The notes under the pieces: model-generated
The model's database searches: none
What the model saw: only the letters and a program-made list of their open reading frames with translations
What the model was told of the DNA's origin: nothing
Part shown: one piece after another, positions 24,797-33,092 of the stretch
Layout: each line of letters starts with the position of its first letter
Position numbering within the stretch: the stretch's first letter is position 1
Assembly: GCA_021324795.1 (NCBI GenBank)
Contig: JAJPIK010000104.1
Coordinates: 1-64,000 of the forward strand
DNA: 64,000 nucleotides
Direction of reading: 5' to 3'
DNA from: Chloroflexota bacterium
Lineage (GTDB): Bacteria; Chloroflexota; UBA6077; FW602-bin22; CADDYW01
Program-made: the position numbers and the translations under genes

Positions 24797-25240
24797 CTAG
24801 GAGATCTCGACCGGTCTCAGACTTCGCGGTGGAGTTCCCGGATACAACGAGAAATGGCTGTGTATCGCCAGAAGGCGGCCATCGCGGCGCTCGAAGAGGA
24901 TCGTCGCCCGACCGGGGCGATGGAACGGCGTACCGTCCGGATGAAAACCGGTCGACGTCCAGATCGTCACCGCCCAGCCAGCCTCGCCCGACCAACCCCA
25001 ATGCAACTGGCCCAAATCGAACGTAAAATCTCGGATTGTCGGCCAGACTCCCCGCCACTGATCGGCTTCCAGATGATCGAGACCTTCGACCACCTCGGCG
25101 CGCGTGCCAAAGGCGATGACCTCCGGCGCAAAGATCTCGCGGGCCCGCGCGTAATCCATCGCTCGTACACAGCTTTCCAGGGTTCGGAACCAGACTTCAA
25201 TCGTCTCGCGGTCCGGAGCTAGCTTCGCGCTTCTTTCCAT
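24797..25240 (-). CDS. SnoaL/NTF2-like protein
   Basis: 147 residues of the SnoaL/ketosteroid-isomerase-like fold: an N-terminal helix pair (IEVWFRTLESCVRAMDYARA), FAPEVIAFGTRAEVVEGL, a central VTIWTSTGFHPDGTPFHRPGRAT strand pair and a terminal IHSHFSLYPGTP. Such proteins bind small hydrophobic ligands or act as isomerases or hydrolases, and the substrate cannot be inferred here. The ATG at 25240 follows AGAGG by 6 bases. The frame is open to 25285, where a strong SD instead serves a short overlapping ORF. It diverges from the aldolase operon. Confidence 0.78.
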   Translation of the reverse strand: MERSAKLAPDRETIEVWFRTLESCVRAMDYARAREIFAPEVIAFGTRAEVVEGLDHLEADQWRGVWPTIRDFTFDLGQLHWGWSGEAGWAVTIWTSTGFHPDGTPFHRPGRATILFERRDGRLLAIHSHFSLYPGTPPRSLRPVEIS

Positions 25241-25266
25241 TCTTGCCTCTTCATCTTCGTCATCAT
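25219..25266 (-). CDS. Possible 15-codon leader peptide overlapping the SnoaL start
   Basis: AGGAGG (25275-25280) is placed 8 bases before an ATG-ATG pair at 25266. That frame encodes MMTKMKRQEWKEARS and stops at 25219, 22 bases inside the SnoaL gene. It has the strongest ribosome-binding site in the region, so translational coupling to SnoaL is possible. Confidence 0.35.
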   Translation of the reverse strand: MMTKMKRQEWKEARS

Positions 25267-25307
25267 GGTAATATCCTCCTATCACATTCGGGAGGAAACG
25301 TCACTCC

Positions 25308-26165
25308 ATGCTCCAACCTATGCGCGATCTCCTTCAACGAGCCAAGGCCGGCCGTTATGCAGTTGGCTCGTTTGACGTTCCTAATCTCGAAACTGCTCAC
25401 GGCGTGCTCAGCGCCGCCCATGAGCTGCGCTCGCCGGTCATCCTGGCCATCCCCGAGAGCTTTTTTACTCTCACCGGCTTCGAGCCATTGGTCCAAGCGA
25501 TCAGTTTCATGGCGAATCAACTGCCGATTCCGGTCGCCACGCTCCTCGACCATGGGAAGTCGCGAGATTCGGTCGTCCGGGCGATTCGAGCCGGCATGAC
25601 CTCGGTGATGTTTGACGGCTCAGCTTTGCCGGAAGATGAGAATACCCGACTCACTCGCGAGATCGTCGACATCGCCCACGCCGTCGGGGTATCGGTCGAA
25701 GGGGAGATCGGGGTGGTCGGACGCGGCGCAGTGTATCACGAGCGGCCCGAGCTCGTCCAGCAGGGCCTCACCGATCCGCGGGATGCTCTCGTCTTCGTCG
25801 AGGCGACCGGGGTCGATGCACTGGCCGTCGCCGTCGGGACGATTCATGGCCACTATACCAGCGAGCCGACAATCCATTATGATCTGCTCGATCGGATCGC
25901 CAGTGCCACTGGCTTGCCCCTCGTCTTACACGGTGGCTCGTCGACTGGCGATCACCGCCTGGCCAAGTCGACTGCCCACGGTGTTTGCAAGGTGAATATC
26001 TACACCGATATGTCGACCGCGGCGATGAAGCGCCTGGAAGACATCTTTGCCACCGGGCACCACCATGAGATGCGGGCGAATGACCTGCTCGGCGAAGTCA
26101 AGCTCGCCTTCCAAAAGACGGCCGCCCACTATATACATGTCTTCGGCTCGGCCGGGCAAGCATGA
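25308..26165 (+). CDS. Class II fructose-bisphosphate/tagatose aldolase family protein
   Basis: A 285-residue zinc-dependent aldolase of the FbaA/GatY/KbaY type. It has VATLLDHGKS (zinc His and catalytic Asp), MFDGSALPEDEN, VEGEIGVVG (metal Glu), AVAVGTIHGHY (zinc His), LVLHGGSST and a terminal KVNIYTDMSTA. Cleavage of a ketose 1-phosphate into a triose phosphate and an aldehyde is expected; the sugar is not determined. GGGAGGAAA precedes the ATG. It overlaps the next kinase gene by 4 bases, which points to one pathway: kinase first, aldolase second. Confidence 0.88.
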   Translation: MLQPMRDLLQRAKAGRYAVGSFDVPNLETAHGVLSAAHELRSPVILAIPESFFTLTGFEPLVQAISFMANQLPIPVATLLDHGKSRDSVVRAIRAGMTSVMFDGSALPEDENTRLTREIVDIAHAVGVSVEGEIGVVGRGAVYHERPELVQQGLTDPRDALVFVEATGVDALAVAVGTIHGHYTSEPTIHYDLLDRIASATGLPLVLHGGSSTGDHRLAKSTAHGVCKVNIYTDMSTAAMKRLEDIFATGHHHEMRANDLLGEVKLAFQKTAAHYIHVFGSAGQA

Positions 26166-27676
26166 GCGTACTTATCGGTCTCGACGTCGGCACGACGAAC
26201 ACGAAAGCGGTCGCTTTCGATCCCGAGACCAGTCGGGTCGTCGCGGTGACCGCGCAGGTAACCCGCGCGATCAGCCCGGTTCCGGGCTGGAGCGAGATCG
26301 ACCCGGCTCAGCTCTGGGATGGCGTTGCTGCTTGCCTAGGTCAGATCGTTCTCCGCATTCGAGGGCCAATCCTTGGCGTCGGCATCGCGAGCATGGCCGA
26401 GGCGGGTGTCCCACTAAACGCGGCAGGCCAGCCAGTCTATCGGATCATCCATTGGTACGATCCGCGCGCCGAGCAGCAGCTCGCGCAAACGCTCGATCGT
26501 TTTGGCGCCGAGCACCTCTTTCGCGTAACCGGTCAGGCGCCGCGCAACGTTTATTCGCTCTACAAGCTGCTCTGGCTACGTGAACACGCGCCGGACGCCT
26601 TCGCCGACCTGGCACATTGGCTCTGCGTGTCCGACTACGTCGCCTGGAAGCTGACCGGCGCCGCCGCGACCGATTACAGCCTTGCCTCGCGCACTATGCT
26701 CTTCGATCAGCAGACTCGCCAGTGGTCACCCGAGATGCTTTCCTACGCCGGACTGCGCCCAGAGCAGCTTCCTAGGCCGCTGCCCGCGAGCACCGTCGTC
26801 GGCCAGGTCACTCCGAGCGCAGCGGCAGAGACCGGCCTCCCGGCTGACGTGCCGGTCGTCATTGGCGGCCATGATCACCTTTGCGGGGCGGTCGCGGCTG
26901 GCGCGGTCCGGGCTGGCCAGGTCGTCGACTCGGTTGGTACCGCCGAGGGAGTGGTGATTCCCACCGATACCTTCGTCTACGATGCGACCTTCTGGCAACA
27001 TCGGATCTGCTGCTACGCCCACGTCGTCCCGAATCTCTTTGCCATCCAATGCGGCCTGGCGCTGAGCGGCGGCGCCCTCGCCTGGATTGCTGATCAGCAC
27101 TTCGCCGATGCCGCCGATCCGGTCGCCGCCGCGCTCGACGCCGCGCAGAATGCACCGCCCGGTGCCCGTGGCCTGCTCTTTTTCCCGTACATGGGCGGCA
27201 ACGGCTCACCCATTGGCGATGAGAACGTCAGCGGTGCCTTCATTGGCTTGCGGCCGGAGCATAGACGCAACGAACTGACCCGAGCGGTCCTCGAAGGGGT
27301 GGCTTTCGGGATCCACCACGCCATCGAGGTTTCGTCGTCGGTTGTCGGTCCAATTGCCGAGCCGATCCAGGTGATCGGTGGCGGAAGCCGCTCACCTCTC
27401 TGGCTGCAGATCCGAGCAAACGTCCTCGGCAAGCGCTACCAGGCGGAGGAAATGCCCCAAGCGACTGGCCTGGGCGCCGCGCTTCTTGCCGGCATCGGCG
27501 CCGGAATCTTTCCCGATTTCGCCACGGCCGCTAACACGGTTGCCCGCCAGCCGAGCACCTACGAGCCTCAGCCCGAGCAGGTCGAGCACTACCAGCGGAT
27601 CTTCCGGGAGGCATACTTGGGAGTGTATCCGGGGTTGGCGCCGGTGTTCGCGGCGCTAAACAGATTGTCGAGCTGA
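26162..27676 (+). CDS. FGGY-family carbohydrate kinase
   Basis: A 504-residue sugar kinase of the FGGY family (xylulokinase/gluconokinase-like), phosphorylating a pentulose, hexulose or polyol with ATP. It has IGLDVGTTNTKAVAFD (phosphate loop), VIGGHDHLCGAVAAG (adenosine side), the GLLFFPYMGGNGSPIGD segment, the second-domain AFGIHHAIE and IQVIGGGSRSPLWLQI. The ATG overlaps the aldolase stop as ATGA. The substrate is presumably the precursor of the aldolase substrate. Confidence 0.92.
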   Translation: MSVLIGLDVGTTNTKAVAFDPETSRVVAVTAQVTRAISPVPGWSEIDPAQLWDGVAACLGQIVLRIRGPILGVGIASMAEAGVPLNAAGQPVYRIIHWYDPRAEQQLAQTLDRFGAEHLFRVTGQAPRNVYSLYKLLWLREHAPDAFADLAHWLCVSDYVAWKLTGAAATDYSLASRTMLFDQQTRQWSPEMLSYAGLRPEQLPRPLPASTVVGQVTPSAAAETGLPADVPVVIGGHDHLCGAVAAGAVRAGQVVDSVGTAEGVVIPTDTFVYDATFWQHRICCYAHVVPNLFAIQCGLALSGGALAWIADQHFADAADPVAAALDAAQNAPPGARGLLFFPYMGGNGSPIGDENVSGAFIGLRPEHRRNELTRAVLEGVAFGIHHAIEVSSSVVGPIAEPIQVIGGGSRSPLWLQIRANVLGKRYQAEEMPQATGLGAALLAGIGAGIFPDFATAANTVARQPSTYEPQPEQVEHYQRIFREAYLGVYPGLAPVFAALNRLSS

Positions 27677-27785
27677 GCGCAGACCTACAGGATCTTGTGA
27701 ACACTGGCCCTTTCCTGATACTCTTCCACGGGAGCTTGATTCGTCCACCTCGCATGATCTAACCATAGGTTTGGAGGACATCCCA

Positions 27786-28580
27786 ATGAAACTCGACGGT
27801 AAAGTCGCGCTGGTTACCGGCAGCGCTCGGGGACTCGGTCGAGCCTACGCCCTTCACCTGGCGAAGATTGGTGCCGACGTCGTGGTCAACGACATCGACA
27901 TGGATGCGGCCAAACAGTATAGCGAAGAGCTCACCGCCCCGACAGTGATGGACGAGATCCGCGCTCTCGGTCGACGCTCACTCGGGATCGTTGCCAACGT
28001 CACCGACAAGAGCCAGGTCAATCGCATGGTCGAGCAGATTCTCGACGAGTTCGGCCACCTGGACATCCTGGTCAACAACGCCGGCGGTGCGCTGATCCCT
28101 GGCCCGAGCTACGCCTCGACGGTTCCCGAAGAGCACTTCCGAAAGACGATGGAGATCAACCTGATGGGTACGATCTTCTGCTGTCAGGCAGCGTCCGAGC
28201 CAATGAAGAAGCAGCGGAGTGGGAAGATCGTCAATGTCGGCTCGCAGGCCGGCCTGCGCTCCCAGGGCGACGGCAACGGCACTTCCTACGCGGTGGCGAA
28301 AGCGGCGATCCAGCACTACACCCGCAAGCTCGCTAGCGACCTTGGTCCGTACAACATCAACGTCAACTGCATCGCCCCCGGCTGGATTCTCTCGTCGCGG
28401 GCAATTGCCAGCGGCCGCGACCGGCCGGAGACACGCGAGCGGCTCCTTCAAGAAATCGCCCTACGTCGCCTCGGTCAGCCCGAGGATTGCGCCAAGGTCG
28501 TCGAGTTCCTCGTCACCGATCTTTCGGACTACGTGACTGGTCAGATCATTCCCGTTTGCGGTGGAGTATGCCTATTCTAG
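27786..28580 (+). CDS. Short-chain dehydrogenase/reductase
   Basis: 264 residues of the classical SDR type: VTGSARGLGRAYA (NAD(P) loop), VNNAGGALIPG, a Ser-Tyr-xxx-Lys active site seen as the Ser in GSQAGL, then YAVAKAAIQHYTRKLA, and the PG motif in NCIAPGWILSS. GGAGG lies 9 bases before the ATG at 27786; an ATG at 27771 is in frame without SD. It lies about 110 bases after the FGGY kinase and likely belongs to the same catabolic run, oxidising an alcohol or sugar. Weak promoter-like elements precede it. Confidence 0.9.
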   Translation: MKLDGKVALVTGSARGLGRAYALHLAKIGADVVVNDIDMDAAKQYSEELTAPTVMDEIRALGRRSLGIVANVTDKSQVNRMVEQILDEFGHLDILVNNAGGALIPGPSYASTVPEEHFRKTMEINLMGTIFCCQAASEPMKKQRSGKIVNVGSQAGLRSQGDGNGTSYAVAKAAIQHYTRKLASDLGPYNINVNCIAPGWILSSRAIASGRDRPETRERLLQEIALRRLGQPEDCAKVVEFLVTDLSDYVTGQIIPVCGGVCLF

Positions 28581-28655
28581 GGATTAGGGGCTGGGGATCG
28601 AGCTAGAGGCCGACAGAGCATCTGTACGGCCGGTTTCTCCAACCCTAGTCCCTAG
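28577..28655. repeat. Inverted repeat between SDR and MDR genes
   Basis: CTAGGGATTAGGG (28577-28589) and CCCTAGTCCCTAG (28643-28655) are inverted with one mismatch, and the similarity continues weakly past both arms. The left arm contains the SDR stop codon. It may be an old palindromic repeat element or an mRNA hairpin. Confidence 0.5.
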
Positions 28656-28681
28656 TTGCCAATCCCCACCGGAGGTAGGTT

Positions 28682-29788
28682 ATGAACGGTCGAATCGTCG
28701 TCTTCAACGGACCTCGGACCGATTTTACGGTCCGGGAATACCCGGTCGCGGATCCGGGACCGGATGAGATCTTGGTCAAGGTCACCCAGGCCTGTGTTTG
28801 TGGCTCGGACCTCCACATGTGGCGCGGGGAGACACCACCGTTCCAGAAGCCGCCGGGTGTACCGGGTCACGAGATGACTGGCATCATCGCCAAGCTCGGC
28901 CGCGATCGCCACACTGATACGCTCGGCCGTCCCCTCAAGGAGGGTGACCGCGTCGCCTACGCTTATTTCATCCCCTGCGGTTCGTGCTGGGCTTGTCTGA
29001 GCGGCACAACCGGCTGCCCGAACCGCTACCGGTTGCGCGCGGCGCTGACCGTCGAGGATCCGCCCCACTTTCACGGGGCTTACGCCGACTATTACTATTT
29101 GCTGCCGCGCCAGTGGGTTTACAAAGTTCCGGATGAATTGCCCGACGACCTCGTCGCTCCGGTCAACTGCGCGCTTTCACAAGTCGTTTATGGCTTACAT
29201 CGCATCGGCATCTGGCTGGGCGATACCGTCGTCATCCAGGGAGCCGGCGGCCTGGGGATCAACGCCATCGCGGTTGCCCGCGACATGGGCGCCGGCCGAA
29301 TCATCGCCGTCGACGCGGTCCCCGAGCGTCTCGCACTCGCGCGTGCCTTTGGTGCAGATGCGATGATCGATCTGCGCGAGATTCCCAATCGGGCCGATCG
29401 CGTTGCCCGGGTAAAAGAGTTGACTGGTGGAGTTGGCGCCGACGTTTGCGTCGAAGTGGCCGGCGTCGCCAACGTCGTCCAGGAAGGGTTGGAGATGCTG
29501 CGAGTCGGTGGTCGCTACCTGATGATGGGGAATATCGTGCCCGGCGCGGCCGCCGAGATCGTACCCCACGACGCGGTCCGCCAGCCAAAGAATCTGCTCG
29601 GCGTACTCGCCTACGACGCCTGGGTGATCCCCCGGGCCATGGACTGGCTCACCCGCGCTCGCCATCGCTTCCCTTTCGACCGTCTGGTGGCTGGTCGTTA
29701 CCCCCTCGAACAGGTCAACCAAGCCTTTCAAGAAGCCGATTGGGCTGCGAAGGCCGGCCAGGTACCACGGGCGATTCTAACCTGTTAG
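28682..29788 (+). CDS. Zinc-binding medium-chain alcohol dehydrogenase
   Basis: A 368-residue MDR protein. Catalytic zinc ligands are Cys in VCGSDLHMW and His-Glu in PGHEMTGI. The structural zinc site is CGSCWACLSGTTGC, with four cysteines. The cofactor domain has VVIQGAGGLGINAIAVA and a following Asp (AVDAVPERLALA), which favours NAD over NADP. It should oxidise a secondary alcohol or polyol. GGAGGTAGGTT precedes the ATG. Last gene of the aldolase-kinase-SDR-MDR run, convergent with the V4R gene. Confidence 0.92.
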   Translation: MNGRIVVFNGPRTDFTVREYPVADPGPDEILVKVTQACVCGSDLHMWRGETPPFQKPPGVPGHEMTGIIAKLGRDRHTDTLGRPLKEGDRVAYAYFIPCGSCWACLSGTTGCPNRYRLRAALTVEDPPHFHGAYADYYYLLPRQWVYKVPDELPDDLVAPVNCALSQVVYGLHRIGIWLGDTVVIQGAGGLGINAIAVARDMGAGRIIAVDAVPERLALARAFGADAMIDLREIPNRADRVARVKELTGGVGADVCVEVAGVANVVQEGLEMLRVGGRYLMMGNIVPGAAAEIVPHDAVRQPKNLLGVLAYDAWVIPRAMDWLTRARHRFPFDRLVAGRYPLEQVNQAFQEADWAAKAGQVPRAILTC

Positions 29789-29918
29789 TACAGTTTCTGA
29801 AAAGGCTTAGCGGGCAAGCAACAATGGATGCCACGATCTGCTCAAGCGACTCTTGCTGGGTAGACCTGAGCTTTTTCCTGATCTTCCCAGTCTCTCGCAT
29901 CGTTCAAAACGATACCGC

Positions 29919-30722
29919 TTACTTCTGAAATATCATCTTGCAGTAACGATCCCCTTTGGCTTGACAATCGGGTTCACTGACCTTAAGGATTTGATCGGTG
30001 AGCGTTGAGATCGAGCCTTCAAGGAAGCCACGAAGCCAGTGGCACTTCGGACTAGGGGCCTTTCCATCCCAGGCCATTGCCTCGAAATCCTCAGATAGCA
30101 GCACATCGCCGCAGAATTCATCGTTTATTCGCAGCGCCACGATGTTTGCCCATCCAAAGACCCGCAGATCATTGAATCGTTCGCGGATCAATTCGGGAGT
30201 CAGGGCAAGGCCGAGTGACTTCAGCAGATTCGGAATGCCTGATGCAGCTCGGTGCCCCGCCTCGCGTCCAAGAAGATAGAGGATCGTCTCTCCGCTATCT
30301 CCCAATGCGTCGATGATGCCTTTGTGTGTGCCACCGATCAGCTCGCGCCCAATCGTCACGACCGGCTCGTTCACCACCCGCGGGAGGCTATTCTGCAGCG
30401 CCGCGAGGCTACAGGTCGGGTTCTGGATCTCGACTGACCGCATGCCTGGAAGCCGTTTTAGCTTCGAAGCGACTTGGCGGACGTCACATTGGGACATCGA
30501 CAGGTCAACGACAAAGATCCCGAAGGCTTTGTTTCCTGTCCGGTCGGTGTAGGCATAGAGTAACCTCAGCGCGATTCCCTCGCCTTCGATCTTCTCTCGA
30601 AGATCGGTCAGCCGCGAGATGTTATCGACCTGGGCGTACCCGTAGGCCAGCGTGCACCCCGGCGCCATATACATCAGCGGAAGCTGGAGCTCGATCGGCT
30701 GCTCCCGCGGTGCCCGTTGCAT
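29919..30722 (-). CDS. V4R-domain protein
   Basis: 267 residues. The C-terminal two thirds (about 115-267) match the V4R (4-vinyl reductase) fold, ending in the Cys-containing KCHWLRGFLEG and CQAKGDRYCKMIF segments typical of this family. The N-terminal 100 residues look like a separate alpha/beta ligand-binding domain (LRLLYAYTDRTGNKAFGIFVVD). V4R domains are small-molecule sensors or chlorophyll/methanogenesis accessory folds. Here a sensory role is likelier, but no partner (no histidine kinase or regulator) is adjacent. The start is the ATG at 30722 (GTG at 30725 possible). Confidence 0.75.
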   Translation of the reverse strand: MQRAPREQPIELQLPLMYMAPGCTLAYGYAQVDNISRLTDLREKIEGEGIALRLLYAYTDRTGNKAFGIFVVDLSMSQCDVRQVASKLKRLPGMRSVEIQNPTCSLAALQNSLPRVVNEPVVTIGRELIGGTHKGIIDALGDSGETILYLLGREAGHRAASGIPNLLKSLGLALTPELIRERFNDLRVFGWANIVALRINDEFCGDVLLSEDFEAMAWDGKAPSPKCHWLRGFLEGSISTLTDQILKVSEPDCQAKGDRYCKMIFQK

Positions 30723-30923
30723 CACTCGTCACCTCACCTGCGCCTGGTCCAGAATGCAGACTCCTACCAGGCAAGACTGATGCCGACAATGGGCTTCGAG
30801 GAAAGATTGGTGGGCACGCCCGTGAGCAACCCGCGGCGCATGATACAATGGCTTCTCGACGCCGCTGGGGTAGGAAGAATGGCTGTAGGTCTTCTGGGTA
30901 TTCAGGGGTGCGAGGAGAGAAAT

Positions 30924-31805
30924 ATGGCTGTGGACTTTGGACTTGTGATCAGTCTCGGAGGAACGGAGAGCCTTCCGGACGATAATCGCCGCTTTCTGGG
31001 CGCACTCGCGCCCCCCTTTACCACCTTCTGGGTCGAGGACCACTTTCAGTTTGGCGAGCGGCCGCTGCTCGAATGCTGGACGGCGTTGAGCGTCTATGGT
31101 ACCGAGTTCCCGTCTCTGAAAATGGGGACGATCGTCCTCAGCCAATCCTATCGGAATCCTGCTATGCTTGCCAAGATGGCGGCAGCTCTCCAATGGCTGA
31201 GCAGGGGACGACTAATCCTCGGCATCGGCGCCGGTTGGAAGGAAGACGAGTATCGCGCCTATGGCTATCCGTTTCCGAAGCCAGCCGACCGGATCCACCA
31301 GTTGGACGAGGCGGTGCAGATCATCCGAAAGATGTGGACCGAAATGCCGGCTACGTTTGAGGGCCGCTTCTACCAGATCAAAGACGCGATCTGCTCTCCG
31401 CGTCCGGATCCGATCCCGCCGATCATGATCGGCGGCGGTGGCGAGCAGCTCACCCTGCGGGTTGCCGCGAAACGGGCCGACTGGTGGAACATTGGCTTTC
31501 GCCCGTTCCAGGAATATTCTCACAAAGTCGATGTCCTGAAGTCCCACTGTGCTCACCTCGGCCGCGACTTCAATTCGATCAAGCTCACCTACTATGCGCG
31601 GGTCAGTGTCTCGAAGGACCCCAACGCCGTCCAACGTGGCGAGCGGGTTGTCGCCGGCACGCCCGATGAAGTCGCGCAAAGCTTGCAGCCGTTCATTGAC
31701 CTTGGTGTGAGCCATTTCATGGTTGGCTTCAACGACTTCCCAGACCTAGCCGGCCTGGAGCTATTCCAGAACGAGGTTATTCCAAGACTCCGGTTAGGAA
31801 GCTAA
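30924..31805 (+). CDS. LLM-class (luciferase-like) oxidoreductase, probably F420-dependent
   Basis: 293 residues of the bacterial luciferase-like TIM barrel. ISLGGTESLPDDNRRF, FWVEDHFQFGERPLLECW, GTIVLSQSYRNPAMLAKMAAAL, GRLILGIGAGWKEDEYRAYG and the terminal VAGTPDEVAQSLQPFIDLGVSHFMVG are family signatures. The cofactor, F420 or FMN, is inferred from the subfamily. GAGGAG lies right before the ATG at 30924, although the frame is open from 30717. It diverges from the V4R gene. Confidence 0.88.
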   Translation: MAVDFGLVISLGGTESLPDDNRRFLGALAPPFTTFWVEDHFQFGERPLLECWTALSVYGTEFPSLKMGTIVLSQSYRNPAMLAKMAAALQWLSRGRLILGIGAGWKEDEYRAYGYPFPKPADRIHQLDEAVQIIRKMWTEMPATFEGRFYQIKDAICSPRPDPIPPIMIGGGGEQLTLRVAAKRADWWNIGFRPFQEYSHKVDVLKSHCAHLGRDFNSIKLTYYARVSVSKDPNAVQRGERVVAGTPDEVAQSLQPFIDLGVSHFMVGFNDFPDLAGLELFQNEVIPRLRLGS

Positions 31806-32062
31806 TCCCCAGAAGGAAAAGCTCGCGACGGAAGAATAATGAAAGCCTAAGCCGTAGGCTCGGTCTTTGGCTACACCTCTTCAAGGCCAGGGGAGCATCC
31901 CGGAGATTGCCGCGACACGCAGCTTGCTTTTTCAACCGTCGAAGGGCACCTCGCCGGCACCGATGGAAAAGCTCGGCGGCGCCCATAGCTACGGCGAGAT
32001 TCGCCTCGTCCGCGCCGCGAGGAGCCGACGATACAGCAATGCTAACTGCAAAAAGGGTAGGC

Positions 32063-32794
32063 TCAGTCTTCGCTCATCGGCTCGAGCGCCGCGAGTCCGC
32101 GGCGCAGCCGAACTCGCTTATTGTAGGCGCACAGGTCGCTGAGCTGACAGCGCCGACAACGCGGCGTCCGCGGTGTGCAGATCGCCCGCGCGTGCTCGAG
32201 CAAGTTATCATAGAGCACGCGGTGCTCACCGGTGGCCAGTAGCGAGGCGGCAGCGTCGAGGACAGCTTCCGGCCCGAAAGATTGATCGACAATCCCTAGG
32301 CGCGTAAGCAGCCGGGTGAGCGGCCAGGCAACCGGGAGCACTGACCGTCCGAGGACGTAGAGCATGGCCTGATAGGCGGCGAACTGGCCGATCCCCGGCA
32401 GCGAGGTCAAGTAGCGCAAGATCGCTAGATCATCCCAGGTGCGGATTGCCCCGTACGAGCCATCGGGAAAGTCGTTTTCAATCCGCGCGACAAGCTTTTG
32501 GATGAGCTCCGCGCGCTGGTGCACTAACCCAGCCGGCCGAATCGCCTCCTCGATCTCGCATCGCGGCGCCAGAGTAAGCTGATGCCAGGTCGGGAACCGT
32601 CGCCTTAGCTCACGGAAGGCCGCGTCGGCGTTGAGACGAGCGCTCCGATTGCGGAGGGTGAAGTAGACGAGCTCGTCGAGTAGATCTTCGGCATCAGTCG
32701 AGGTTCGCACCACCGGCAACGGAAAGCGCTCGTTCAGCGCCACGAGTCTCCGCGCGCACTGGCCAAGAGCGTCTTCGCGGCTTTCGATCACCAT
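32063..32794 (-). CDS. Endonuclease III-like HhH-GPD protein lacking catalytic residues
   Basis: A 243-residue HhH-GPD protein with a C-terminal 4Fe-4S loop (Cys206, 213, 216, 222; spacing 6-2-5). The HhH hairpin is LPGIGQFAAYQAM. Phe138 stands where endonuclease III has its Schiff-base lysine. The later segment reads VAWPLTR, so Ala156 replaces the conserved aspartate of VDTHV. It should still bind DNA and a cluster, but normal glycosylase/lyase chemistry is unlikely. GAGG lies 5 bases before the ATG at 32794. A long leader with its own promoter and an intrinsic terminator precedes it. Confidence 0.82.
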   Translation of the reverse strand: MVIESREDALGQCARRLVALNERFPLPVVRTSTDAEDLLDELVYFTLRNRSARLNADAAFRELRRRFPTWHQLTLAPRCEIEEAIRPAGLVHQRAELIQKLVARIENDFPDGSYGAIRTWDDLAILRYLTSLPGIGQFAAYQAMLYVLGRSVLPVAWPLTRLLTRLGIVDQSFGPEAVLDAAASLLATGEHRVLYDNLLEHARAICTPRTPRCRRCQLSDLCAYNKRVRLRRGLAALEPMSED

Positions 32795-32872
32795 GGTATC
32801 CTCGCCTCTCGGAGAATATCCTAGCGATCGCCGGGATTGAACTCTTCGTCCTCTGGTGCCGAACTTTCGCCC

Positions 32873-32896
32873 AAAAACTTGGGCAGTTTGCCCAAG
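32873..32896 (-). terminator. Intrinsic terminator ahead of the HhH-GPD gene
   Basis: CTTGGGCA and TGCCCAAG form a perfect 8-bp stem (32889-32896 and 32878-32885) with a 3-base loop, followed on the minus strand by TTTTT (32873-32877). It lies 78 bases upstream of the HhH-GPD ATG and about 140 bases downstream of a promoter. Confidence 0.75.
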
Positions 32897-33037
32897 GACG
32901 GAGGGACCGCTCACCGTGGCTCTCCTCGGCAATGCCATCTCCAGCCGGCGAGTCAGCACCCATGACTGAAAGCAACGGTAAGACGAACCATCCTCTCGGT
33001 TGCAGAATCCGCGCGACGTGGTGAATCGTCGGAGTGA
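32873..33037 (-). ncRNA. Possible 165-base leader RNA or small RNA
   Basis: The stretch runs from the predicted start of the 33044-33073 promoter to the T tract of the 32873-32896 terminator. It holds no convincing ORF and includes internal complementary GC-rich patches such as GGCATTGCC. It could be a stand-alone RNA or an attenuator controlling the HhH-GPD gene. I recognise no known riboswitch or T-box consensus in it. Confidence 0.3.
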
Positions 33038-33043
33038 AATAGG

Positions 33044-33073
33044 CTTATAGATGGGTGCGCCGCGCTTGGTCAA
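33044..33073 (-). promoter_or_regulatory. Promoter upstream of the HhH-GPD leader
   Basis: TTGACC (33068-33073), an 18-base spacer and TATAAG (33044-33049) on the minus strand, just after the S51 peptidase gene. Confidence 0.65.
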
Positions 33074-33092
33074 GATGAGTAAGTTCGTCAGC

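Noticed and set aside
31777..32142. Overlapping small frames on both strands in the gap 31806-32062
   Set aside because: None has a good SD or a recognisable motif; I see only an AGCCTA/TAGGCT mini-hairpin, no supported gene.
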